DNA of 5,791 nucleotides from Pseudomonadota bacterium (GCA_029549705.1 JAKPIR010000398.1:1-5791); one strand, 5' to 3'; shown: positions 1-4,519, counted from the first letter of the stretch. Program-made: numbers and translations. The notes: a model not told the origin generated them from the letters alone.

Positions 1-6
1 CTTAGG

Positions 7-13
7 CCTCCTT
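7..13 (-). promoter_or_regulatory. Ribosome binding site of a minus-strand gene starting just left of the window
   Basis: Read on the minus strand the last bases of the window are CATAAGGAGGCCTAAG, which contains a full AAGGAGG Shine-Dalgarno sequence ending 6 nt from the window edge. The genes to the right use 4-9 nt spacing, so a start codon is expected within the next few bases outside the window. The same-strand order suggests this unseen gene follows ardB in the island. Its coding sequence is not visible. Confidence 0.6.
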
Positions 14-65
14 ATGATTGTAGGTTACAGTCGTCGTCAAACCCGCGCATAATTTCACAGCTAAA

Positions 66-93
66 CTCAGGCAAACATTAAAAAATGTCTGAG
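66..93. repeat. Interrupted inverted repeat (hairpin) between ardB and the next gene
   Basis: Outer arms CTCAG (66-70) and CTGAG (89-93) enclose inner arms ACATT (75-79) and AATGT (84-88) with an AAAA loop; a GCAA bulge sits on one side. As RNA this can fold into a 10-bp interrupted stem. It lies between the ardB stop and the ribosome binding site at the left edge. It could be a weak ardB terminator, a leader structure or an operator. There is no good T-tract directly after either arm, so a terminator call is not secure. A second small hairpin, GGCT (145-148) with AGCC (156-159), lies nearer to ardB. Confidence 0.35.
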
Positions 94-174
94 CAAAATC
101 AATTTGAGACCTCGACTCATTCGCTGCGCCACAATTAATAAACTGGCTCACAATTAGCCGAGGTGCTAAGTTGC

Positions 175-585
175 CTAGTCAACGGCTTTTAAAATACTCC
201 CAGCTTCAGCATGCTCCAACATAAACTCACGCAACCAGTGGTAATGATTCGCGCAACATTCTGCAAATGCTGGATCGCTACTAAAACTAAGGTGACTGTA
301 AGCATATAAACAAGCCGTAATACCTAGCGCATCGGCTGAGAGTGAACCTTCGTAACTATTGATGCAACTCACGACATACTGTTTATCTAGGTCTGGTGCC
401 ATGTAAAAGCCACCATTACTTAAGGTATAGAACGTCCAATAAGCACCACTATATTCAGCGGCGATGTTTCCGGCAATCGCATAAATGGCAGGCTCGATGC
501 TGAGTGGGAAGTGAATGCCAAATAAATGCGCCGTATGCTTGATACGTAGATTGATTTGTACTGACTGACGGGTAATTGTGTTCAT
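175..585 (-). CDS. ardB: ArdB/KlcA-family antirestriction protein
   Basis: This gene encodes a 136-residue protein of the ArdB/KlcA (antirestriction) family, small soluble proteins carried by conjugative plasmids and integrative elements that block type I restriction-modification enzymes and so protect incoming DNA. The assignment rests on the family core at residues 45-64 (YSGAYWTFYTLSNGG then FYMAP), followed by SADALGITACLYAYSH at residues 83-98 and the HYHWLREFMLEH tail at 114-125. All are in the order and at about the length I know for KlcA/ArdB (roughly 140 residues). I chose the ATG at 585 because AGGAG (593-597) precedes it by 7 nt and because the family starts shortly before this core. 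The same frame stays open upstream to 804, but that extension overlaps the 49-residue gene and does not resemble the family. A 166-bp gap separates it from that gene, so it may have its own promoter, although none is convincing. I am sure of the family; activity is inferred. Confidence 0.93.
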   Translation of the reverse strand: MNTITRQSVQINLRIKHTAHLFGIHFPLSIEPAIYAIAGNIAAEYSGAYWTFYTLSNGGFYMAPDLDKQYVVSCINSYEGSLSADALGITACLYAYSHLSFSSDPAFAECCANHYHWLREFMLEHAEAGSILKAVD

Positions 586-736
586 GGTGAAACTCCTGAT
601 AATTGTTAAATTGAAGCCACCTCCATATCCACCAGACGTGCAAAATTCTCCGAGTGTTACCGGATCGTTATGTTTGTTTGAAGGATATGAAGTTAGGTGG
701 GGTGGTGCGCTAGCTATGGTTAAGGGAAGGAGGTGA

Positions 737-766
737 TTAGTGCATGTATTCTTAGTGCATGTATTC
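737..766. repeat. Perfect 15-bp tandem duplication spanning a stop codon
   Basis: The unit TTAGTGCATGTATTC occurs twice head to tail (737-751 and 752-766) without a mismatch. On the minus strand each copy reads GAATACATGCACTAA, i.e. Glu-Tyr-Met-His-stop, so the copy at 752-766 ends the 49-residue gene and the other repeats those codons just beyond the stop. The length is a multiple of three, so the duplication keeps frame. It looks like a recent slippage event. Confidence 0.85.
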
Positions 767-901
767 ACTTTGGTTGGCGTAACTCTCCCAGGCATCTTCT
801 TCAAAGTCTGTGTTTATCTTGATCGCATCAGCGATAGCTTCTTCCGGTAAATCCCAGGCTAAAACAGTTTCAATCGTTTCTAGGTAATGTTGGCGGTTCA
901 T
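752..901 (-). CDS. Very acidic 49-residue protein of unknown function
   Basis: I do not recognise this family. The reading frame gives 49 residues beginning MNRQHYLETIETVLAWDLPE and ending ESYANQSEYMH. It has 12 Asp/Glu and only two Lys/Arg, so it carries a strong negative charge, and it contains aromatic residues (Tyr6, Trp16, Phe33, Trp38, Tyr41) spaced along what looks like two helices. The ATG at 901 is supported by AAAGGA (911-916) 9 nt upstream. Its first 32 bases overlap the end of the 67-residue membrane gene in another frame, which suggests translational coupling, and ardB follows downstream. The stop lies in a 15-bp tandem repeat. Next to ardB, a small acidic protein could be a DNA mimic or an accessory anti-defence factor, but that is inference from charge and place only. 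It is too short to rule out a spurious frame entirely; the ribosome binding site and tight overlap favour a real gene. Confidence 0.6.
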   Translation of the reverse strand: MNRQHYLETIETVLAWDLPEEAIADAIKINTDFEEDAWESYANQSEYMH

Positions 902-1073
902 ATAATTTCATCCTTTTAGGTTTGTTAAAGTAGTAAATGACAATTGCTAGTACAGCGATAAACGTGAGAGGGAAAGCTAAAAACAGTAGTGCTAAAAAAA
1001 CGATGGCAAACGTTCTGGTGTTTTCAGAGAGCAGGCATAGCAAGGCAATCACGACTAAGGTGATAAATTCCAT
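870..1073 (-). CDS. Small membrane protein of unknown function (67 residues)
   Basis: I do not recognise a family. The 67-residue product has a hydrophobic stretch at about residues 3-15 (FITLVVIALLCLL), a short polar turn SENTRT (16-21), and a long hydrophobic stretch at 22-48 interrupted by Pro35. A basic, proline-containing tail (KPKRMKLYEPPTLPRND, 51-67) follows and should stay in the cytoplasm. This predicts an inner-membrane hairpin. The start at 1073 is preceded by GGGAG (1081-1085) at 7 nt. Its end overlaps the 49-residue gene by 32 bp, so the two are probably cotranscribed and coupled. Upstream, between 1086 and 1247, an AT-rich CTTATATAG (minus strand, around 1118-1126) could be a -10 region but I see no good -35. 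Low-complexity hydrophobic frames can be fortuitous; the ribosome binding site argues for a gene. Confidence 0.6.
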   Translation of the reverse strand: MEFITLVVIALLCLLSENTRTFAIVFLALLFLAFPLTFIAVLAIVIYYFNKPKRMKLYEPPTLPRND

Positions 1074-1247
1074 TAAGTGACTCCCGGGTTGGATTTGAGT
1101 AAAAAGTGATCAGGTTCTATATAAGCTCGGTATAACTGATTTACTTCATTGCGAAGTTTGAGGGGCCTTGACTGGCCTGGTGTTATGGGTTGGTATTTTC
1201 TGAGAGTGACGGACTAGTACTACCTCGCAGTGAGATTTTTGAGGCGA

Positions 1248-1790
1248 TTAGCGGACAGAATTGGCTTCTGCAGTTGACTTAGTTTTCTTGGTTTTGACTG
1301 TTGATGCTGGTTTGATGACAGGTGCAGATTTGTTGAGGGCTATCGATGTTTTATAGTTAGCAGGAATGTTGGCTACTTTTAGGTCTGTATTGGAAGCCAT
1401 TAGCGCATTCATTTCAGCCATAAACGCTTTGCTGTCTAAAATTTCATAACCACGTATCTTGCCTTCCAGGTTACGCACCAAGCCTTCATGTTTGAGCGCA
1501 GCCATTAGAAATGCAGGGGTGTTGGTAGATTTGCCTTGATACAGTTTGATGAGCGGATAGGATGTAAGTGGAAAGGGCGCTTGTTCAAAAGCCGGTTGAA
1601 TGGCACTAAGAGAAACCCATTCTGGACTGAATAAGCCGCCACCAGTATTCGCTACCACGCGGAACTGGATATCTTTGTCAGTGGTGCAACCGATATGATA
1701 GGTGAGGGTGGCTTTACCAGAGCTGGTAGGGCAGGATGCAACTTTGAGAATGCGCATAGAGGTGACTAGATTGCTGATTATTTCTGACAT
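1248..1790 (-). CDS. Unknown island protein, full-length member of a duplicated pair (180 residues)
   Basis: The 180-residue product is a conserved-looking protein whose function I cannot name. Its N-terminal part (residues 11-57) carries SMRILKVASCPTSSGKATLT, YHIGC and VVANTGGGLFSPEW. Residues 11-54 match the truncated gene at 3259-3468 at 29 of 44 positions. The middle (60-135) looks globular. The last 30 residues are Lys/Ser/Thr/Ala-rich (KTKKTKSTAEANSVR) and probably disordered and nucleic-acid-friendly. SSGK is reminiscent of a phosphate-binding loop but lacks the full Walker pattern. The paralogue has Cys where this copy has Ser23. The ATG at 1790 has AAAGGAG (1798-1804) at 7 nt and a shared promoter block farther upstream. 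It is followed by 174 bp before the 67-residue gene, so it may be a separate transcript. Confidence 0.85.
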   Translation of the reverse strand: MSEIISNLVTSMRILKVASCPTSSGKATLTYHIGCTTDKDIQFRVVANTGGGLFSPEWVSLSAIQPAFEQAPFPLTSYPLIKLYQGKSTNTPAFLMAALKHEGLVRNLEGKIRGYEILDSKAFMAEMNALMASNTDLKVANIPANYKTSIALNKSAPVIKPASTVKTKKTKSTAEANSVR

Positions 1791-1830
1791 GGTGAATCTC
1801 CTTTGGGTTGATTGAATGTTGAAGCTTGTA

Positions 1831-1862
1831 CTTCATATAAGATGGTTAAAAAGCCGCAATTT
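1831..1862 (-). promoter_or_regulatory. Putative promoter block of the 180-residue gene, duplicated at 3505-3536
   Basis: This 32-bp block matches 3505-3536 at 29 positions and sits 40 bp upstream of the start codon, against 36 bp in the other copy. Read on the minus strand it offers TTGCGG (1854-1859) as -35, a 16-bp spacer and TATGAA (1832-1837) as -10; TTATAT one step over is an alternative -10. It begins only a few bases after the stop of the 130-residue gene. Conservation in two places outside coding sequence is the main evidence; the hexamers alone are modest. Confidence 0.5.
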
Positions 1863-1864
1863 CT

Positions 1865-2257
1865 TTAAGCAGGCACGGCATACTTTGTACACATGGTTAA
1901 CAGTTCATCATCTATGCCTGAAGCTTTTGGAATCAGTAAATCAACACCGAAGCCATCGTCTGAGAAAATGAACACGGCCTCATAAAAACCAGGGTGTTCA
2001 ACTAACCATTCAAAGGAAGGCATAAACTCTGCATCCCCATATCGGCTATCGTTAAATAGGTCATGCATTAATTGGCAACCTGTCGTAGCTTCAATTTCAG
2101 CGATGCTATCGCCTGGCTGTACTAAGGCAAATTGACCATAGATACTCGAATCGTATGGTGCACCATCAGTGATTTTGCTGATCGTATCTAAGATGTGCTG
2201 CCGTAATTCGATTTGAGAAAACTGCTCAATGGTTTCAATGGCATTAAAAATAATCAT
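1865..2257 (-). CDS. Acidic unknown protein (130 residues)
   Basis: I do not recognise a named family. The 130-residue product has no signal peptide or membrane segment. It is acidic throughout (22 Asp/Glu against 5 Lys/Arg). The C-terminal half is the most gene-like part: FMPSFEWLVEHPGFYEAVF at about 78-96, then FSDDGFGVDLLIP at 98-110, a beta-strand-rich pattern ending in TKYAVPA. The start at 2257 is preceded by AGGAG (2265-2269) at 7 nt. An intrinsic terminator ends only 27 nt upstream of the ATG, too close to leave room for a normal promoter between them, so expression probably depends on reading through it. The gene stops a few bases before the promoter block of the 180-residue gene. 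Its charge fits a DNA-mimic antirestriction role like other island proteins, but this is speculation. Confidence 0.8.
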   Translation of the reverse strand: MIIFNAIETIEQFSQIELRQHILDTISKITDGAPYDSSIYGQFALVQPGDSIAEIEATTGCQLMHDLFNDSRYGDAEFMPSFEWLVEHPGFYEAVFIFSDDGFGVDLLIPKASGIDDELLTMCTKYAVPA

Positions 2258-2584
2258 GGGGGATCTCCTATTAAACTTGGACGTAAAAAAACCGCTGGGT
2301 AGCGGTGGATAGGTATTGCGTTGAAAATTACTTTGGGTGGCTTGTGTTGCGGTGATGCGAAGGGAAGGGGAAAAGGCGGCGAAGGTGGTGTTTTGAGTGA
2401 CTGGCTATGTGGGGTATGGCTTGCGTAGGAAATTACAAAAGCGGTGAAAGCTGGCGATGGCGGTAAAGCCGGTGAAGGGGGTGGTTTAGTTGCAGATTTT
2501 TTCTATGGAATTTCTTGCCAGGCATCACTTCTACCGGCTTCACCACCTTTACCACCTTTTTTTGGCAGTTGGCTGGTGGGTGCG
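2258..2584. other. Gene-free stretch with three decayed glycine-rich segments
   Basis: No credible gene lies in these 327 bases. Three short G-rich segments, however, read as similar peptides. On the plus strand 2351-2389 gives GDAKGRGKGGEGG and 2450-2485 gives AGDGGKAGEGGG; they are in the same frame, separated by a TAG at 2426. On the minus strand, around 2517-2558, the sequence reads KKGGKGGEAGRSDAWQEIP then stop. None has a start codon with a ribosome binding site. The plus segment near 2458-2485 and the region near 2531-2557 form an imperfect inverted repeat. They may be remnants of a collagen-like or Gly-rich repeat gene or a repeated DNA element. The terminator at 2285-2306 lies at the left end. 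Confidence 0.5.
2285..2306 (-). terminator. Intrinsic terminator just ahead of the 130-residue gene (candidate attenuator)
   Basis: On the minus strand a perfect 6-bp stem, ACCGCT with AGCGGT, closes a 4-nt ACCC loop and runs directly into a T-tract (complement of 2285-2291), followed by ACGTC. It ends 27 nt before the ATG at 2257, with AGGAG in between. It could be the end of the transcript of the membrane-protein gene (stop at 2585), but its closeness to the next start and the shared tail with two other terminators suggest a leader terminator. Confidence 0.8.
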
Positions 2585-3016
2585 TTAAGAAGTGAAGAAT
2601 AAATATAGTACGTAAAACAGTAGGACATAAAGCAGCAGCATCAGCACTAAACTAAAGATAATCCATAAGAGATAGACGATAATGGGCCAGATAAATCCCC
2701 ATAGTAGATCCAATAGATAGCTTGCGTGATCGACTAGCCAGCCGTAGATAAACCCGATAATGCCGGGCTTGTTTTCTGATTCCTCAACTAGCCTTTGCAT
2801 TCGGCGCTTAAACAACCTCGACTCAGCAACCGCATAATTCAGTTCCTGCGACATCTCTATCAACTTGCTGCTTTCTGCCGTACCGATATGATCTGTTGCC
2901 ATCCATCTGGCGGTTTTCTCGGCACCCTTAAAACTTGCCTTGCCAGTAAACTTTAGAATGTCCCTTCCTGCAGATTTAAGATTATTGATAGCTTTGTTTT
3001 GCTTGCGATAAACCAT
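2585..3016 (-). CDS. Basic N-terminus plus C-terminal membrane domain, unknown protein (143 residues)
   Basis: I do not recognise a family. The 143-residue product splits into two parts. Residues 1-80 are polar, helical-looking and rich in Lys/Arg (KSAGRDILKFTGKASFKGAEKTARW, then RLFKRRMQRLVEES). Residues 87-141 are very hydrophobic, with one segment around 98-118 (SYLLDLLWGFIWPIIVYLLWI) and another around 120-141 (IFSLVLMLLLYVLLFYVLYLFF), suggesting two membrane passes with a cytoplasmic basic head. The ATG at 3016 follows AAAGGAG (3021-3027) at 4 nt. A terminator hairpin ends 23 nt upstream of the start, and a possible promoter lies beyond it (3087-3114), an attenuator-like arrangement. A role in element maintenance, conjugation or membrane-level defence is possible but nothing in the sequence shows which. 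Confidence 0.75.
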   Translation of the reverse strand: MVYRKQNKAINNLKSAGRDILKFTGKASFKGAEKTARWMATDHIGTAESSKLIEMSQELNYAVAESRLFKRRMQRLVEESENKPGIIGFIYGWLVDHASYLLDLLWGFIWPIIVYLLWIIFSLVLMLLLYVLLFYVLYLFFTS

Positions 3017-3039
3017 AGCGCTCCTTTATTAAGTTGACG

Positions 3040-3072
3040 AAAAAAAGCCCGCAAGCGTGGTGTTATACGGGC
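3040..3072 (-). terminator. Intrinsic terminator in the leader of the 143-residue gene (candidate attenuator)
   Basis: On the minus strand GCCCG (from 3072) pairs with CGGGC (3051-3047) around a 16-nt loop and leads into seven T residues (complement of 3040-3046), then CGTC. The T-tract ends 23 nt before the ATG at 3016, leaving room only for the ribosome binding site. The same stem arms and nearly the same tail occur at 3545-3580. A promoter-like pair just upstream would put the start of transcription a few bases before the hairpin. Confidence 0.75.
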
Positions 3073-3086
3073 GGGGAAAATCAAAT

Positions 3087-3114
3087 ATTATCAGTGGGAT
3101 TTAACTGGGCGAAA
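3087..3114 (-). promoter_or_regulatory. Possible sigma-70 promoter for the 143-residue gene
   Basis: Read on the minus strand, TTTCGC (3109-3114), a 16-bp spacer and GATAAT (3087-3092) resemble a sigma-70 promoter with a good -10 and a weak -35. Transcription would start near 3080, about 8 nt before the hairpin at 3047-3072, giving a leader of roughly 65 nt to the ATG at 3016. Imperfect direct repeats lie upstream (3141-3152 and 3174-3185). Confidence 0.35.
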
Positions 3115-3140
3115 TGGGATGGCTACATAGGGGATCTAGT

Positions 3141-3185
3141 GATTATTAGTCACTGGTATGCTTGCAATCTTTTGATTAGTAGTCA
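3141..3185. repeat. Imperfect 12-bp direct repeats 33 bp apart
   Basis: GATTATTAGTCA (3141-3152) and GATTAGTAGTCA (3174-3185) differ at one base and start 33 bp apart, about three helical turns. A partial third copy, GATTAGT, starts at 3216, a further 42 bp on. The first copy also sits within the inverted repeat AGTGA (3138-3142) / TCACT (3150-3154). They lie upstream of the possible promoter at 3087-3114, where activator or repressor sites are expected. The rest of 3077-3258 holds no gene that I can see. Confidence 0.4.
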
Positions 3186-3258
3186 GCGAGTTTGATTTTC
3201 TGCGAACGATATCAAGATTAGTTTTGAGCAGTGATGATGTAGTTAAATGAAAATTTAA

Positions 3259-3468
3259 TTAAAATGAGGGGCTAATTTGCTCAGCAAAACCACCTCCAGA
3301 ATTCTCTACGATGCGGATTTGAACTTGATTGTCTTTGGTACAACCAAGATGATAAGTTAGATTAGCTTTACCAGAGCAGGTGGGGCAAGATGCGATTTTA
3401 ATAATGCGCATTGATAGTGTTGAATTGCTAGGTGTGGTAATGGTATTGCTAGTTGTTGATTCTTTCAT
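3259..3468 (-). pseudogene. Truncated paralogue of the 180-residue protein
   Basis: The frame encodes 69 residues. Residues 19-62 (SMRIIKIASCPTCSGKANLT, then YHLGC and ENSGGGFA) match residues 11-54 of the gene at 1248-1790 at 29 of 44 positions. After GGGF the similarity ends and seven unrelated residues (EQISPSF) lead to the stop, so about two thirds of the protein is missing, and I find no trace of it in the next 180 bases. The start at 3468 has AAGGAG (3476-3481) at 7 nt and the shared promoter block, so it may still be expressed. Unlike the long copy it has Cys at position 31, giving C28-x2-C31-x8-H40-x2-C43, a spacing that could bind zinc. It could therefore be a functional short form; the abrupt loss of similarity makes a truncated gene more likely. 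Confidence 0.65.
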
Positions 3469-3504
3469 GGCAAGTCTCCTTGGTTGATAAATTGATTATT
3501 GGTC

Positions 3505-3536
3505 CTTCATATAAGATGGGTGAAAAGGCGCAATTT
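3505..3536 (-). promoter_or_regulatory. Putative promoter block of the truncated paralogue, copy of 1831-1862
   Basis: The block matches the one ahead of the 180-residue gene at 29 of 32 positions, with the run CTTCATATAAGATGG identical. On the minus strand TTGCGC (3528-3533), 16 bp and TATGAA (3506-3511) are the candidate hexamers. It lies 36 bp before the start at 3468 and just after the T-tract of the terminator at 3545-3580, so the promoter is insulated from transcription entering from the right. Confidence 0.5.
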
Positions 3537-3544
3537 AAAGACGT

Positions 3545-3580
3545 AAAAAAAGCCCGCCGACCAATTAAGGTGCAACGGGC
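3545..3580 (-). terminator. Intrinsic terminator at the istB junction, related to 3040-3072
   Basis: On the minus strand GCCCG (from 3580) pairs with CGGGC (3556-3552), with an inner ACC/GGT pairing around TTAATT, followed by seven T residues (complement of 3545-3551) and ACGTC. Stem arms and tail match the terminator at 3040-3072, and the tail matches 2285-2306. No minus-strand gene now lies upstream; its former source was presumably displaced by the istB segment that starts two bases beyond the stem. Confidence 0.75.
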
Positions 3581-3581
3581 A

Positions 3582-4349
3582 ATGTACATTGATTACGCCA
3601 CCAGCTTAAAGGCGCTAAAACTTTACGGCATGGCCACCGCATGGAGTGAATTGCAAGCGGAGAAACCCAAGCAGGCACATCGTCCAGAAGCTTGGATGGA
3701 GCGTTTACTGGCAGCGGAGCAAACCGATCGTAAACTCAAAAGCCTGCGCCATCTACTCAAGGCGGCACGATTTCCCATTCATCGGGATTTGCTAGGGATT
3801 GACTGGACCGAAACGCCGCTGTCACAGGTGGTCGTTGAACAGTTAGCCAGTGCAGCTTTTATGGAAACGGCGCATAACTTGATTCTGGTGGGCGGCACTG
3901 GCACGGGAAAATCGCATCTAGCCACAGCTATTGGCGTGGCCGCGACTCATCAAGGCAAACGTGTGCGTTTTTATAATGTGATGGATTTAGTCAATCAATT
4001 GGAACGTGAGAAGACGCAGGGTAAGGTCGGCAATCTGGCGAAACAGCTGTGCTTGGTGGATGCGGTCATTTTAGATGAGCTGGGTTATTTGCCGTTCCCA
4101 GCATCAGGTGGTGCCTTGCTGTTTCATCTTATCAGTCAGCTATATGAGAAGACTTCTTTGATCATCACCACGAACCTAACATTCGGCGAATGGGTGCAAG
4201 TATTTGGCGATGCGAAGATGACGACAGCGCTACTTGACCGCATTACACATCATTGTGACATCTTGGAAACGGGGAATGAATCTTACCGATTTAAGCACCG
4301 TAAAAGTCGCGCTCAATCGAGCGAAAAAGTGGAAAAAATTGGACGCTGA
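3582..4349 (+). CDS. istB: IstB-like ATPase of an IS21-family element, without IstA
   Basis: The product is the AAA+ helper ATPase that, with the IstA transposase, drives insertion of IS21-family elements; it is related to DnaC helicase loaders. From the ATG at 3582 it has 255 residues, a normal IstB length. Visible parts are the N-terminal helical domain (YATSLKALKLYGMATAWSEL, 5-24), Walker A GGTGTGKS (104-111), Walker B AVILDELGYL (161-170), sensor LIITTN (193-198) and LLDRITHHCDI with a likely arginine finger (217-227). The frame is open to 3453, but residues coded there overlap the promoter and start of the divergent gene and do not resemble IstB. Spacing from the AAGG at 3567-3570 is poor, in keeping with loss of the istA gene that normally precedes and couples to it. 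No istA and no terminal repeats are visible, so this is an immobile remnant, though its frame is intact. Confidence 0.9.
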   Translation: MYIDYATSLKALKLYGMATAWSELQAEKPKQAHRPEAWMERLLAAEQTDRKLKSLRHLLKAARFPIHRDLLGIDWTETPLSQVVVEQLASAAFMETAHNLILVGGTGTGKSHLATAIGVAATHQGKRVRFYNVMDLVNQLEREKTQGKVGNLAKQLCLVDAVILDELGYLPFPASGGALLFHLISQLYEKTSLIITTNLTFGEWVQVFGDAKMTTALLDRITHHCDILETGNESYRFKHRKSRAQSSEKVEKIGR

Positions 4350-4519
4350 TTGACACTGTTGCAGAGATAAAAGATCCAGAACGTCAGAAAGAAGCACGTA
4401 TTATGCTTATAAATAGCATCCCTCTAGTTCGCATTCGTGATGGTGATGTTGATGTTTCAGGTAGTGTAAGTATCGATGGTGATGTAAGTATTAACGGTAG
4501 CGTCAGCATAGACCGCTGA
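4349..4519 (+). pseudogene. Short frame ending in hexapeptide repeats, probably the 3' end of an interrupted gene
   Basis: Just after istB the frame reads IDTVAEIKDPERQKEARIML, then INSIPLVRIRD and four hexapeptides GDVDVS, GSVSID, GDVSIN, GSVSID before R-stop. The first part looks like the inside of a protein, with no start codon and ribosome binding site at its head. The frame is open back into the istB end, which suggests a gene tail cut off by the IS21-family element. A start at the ATG at 4403 would give 38 residues, but I see no ribosome binding site for it. Gly-x-Val-x-Ile-Asp hexads are typical of beta-helix or bactofilin-like folds, though four repeats are too few to assign one. The parent gene is not recognisable from this piece. 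Confidence 0.45.
4442..4513 (+). repeat. Four 18-bp tandem repeats coding for hexapeptides
   Basis: Units at 4442-4459, 4460-4477, 4478-4495 and 4496-4513 each begin GGT and encode GDVDVS, GSVSID, GDVSIN and GSVSID. The protein pattern is better conserved than the DNA, since third positions differ (GTAAGTATC against GTCAGCATA). This shows that the repeat was kept by selection on the peptide and is not a fresh DNA slippage array. Confidence 0.75.

Noticed and set aside
455..643. 62-residue minus-strand frame
   Set aside because: It is a shadow of ardB in another frame, with His/Trp-rich composition and no similarity to a known protein.
586..804. 73-residue N-terminal extension of the ardB frame
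   Set aside because: It stays open by chance: it overlaps the 49-residue gene, is Thr/Asn/Pro-rich unlike the family, and the internal ATG at 585 has a proper ribosome binding site and fits the family start.
1144..1195. Possible plus-strand promoter (TTGACT with TGGTAT) and GGCC hairpin near 1165-1180
   Set aside because: The -10 is poor, there is no plus-strand gene to drive, and a 4-bp stem without a T-tract is not a terminator.
2321..2584. Plus-strand glycine-rich reading frame
   Set aside because: It lacks an ATG and ribosome binding site and is broken by a TAG at 2426, so it is described as decayed segments, not a gene.
3453..3581. Upstream ATG for istB that would add 43 residues
   Set aside because: The extra codons run through the divergent gene's start, promoter block and terminator; IstB proteins normally start close to the YATSLKALKL region.
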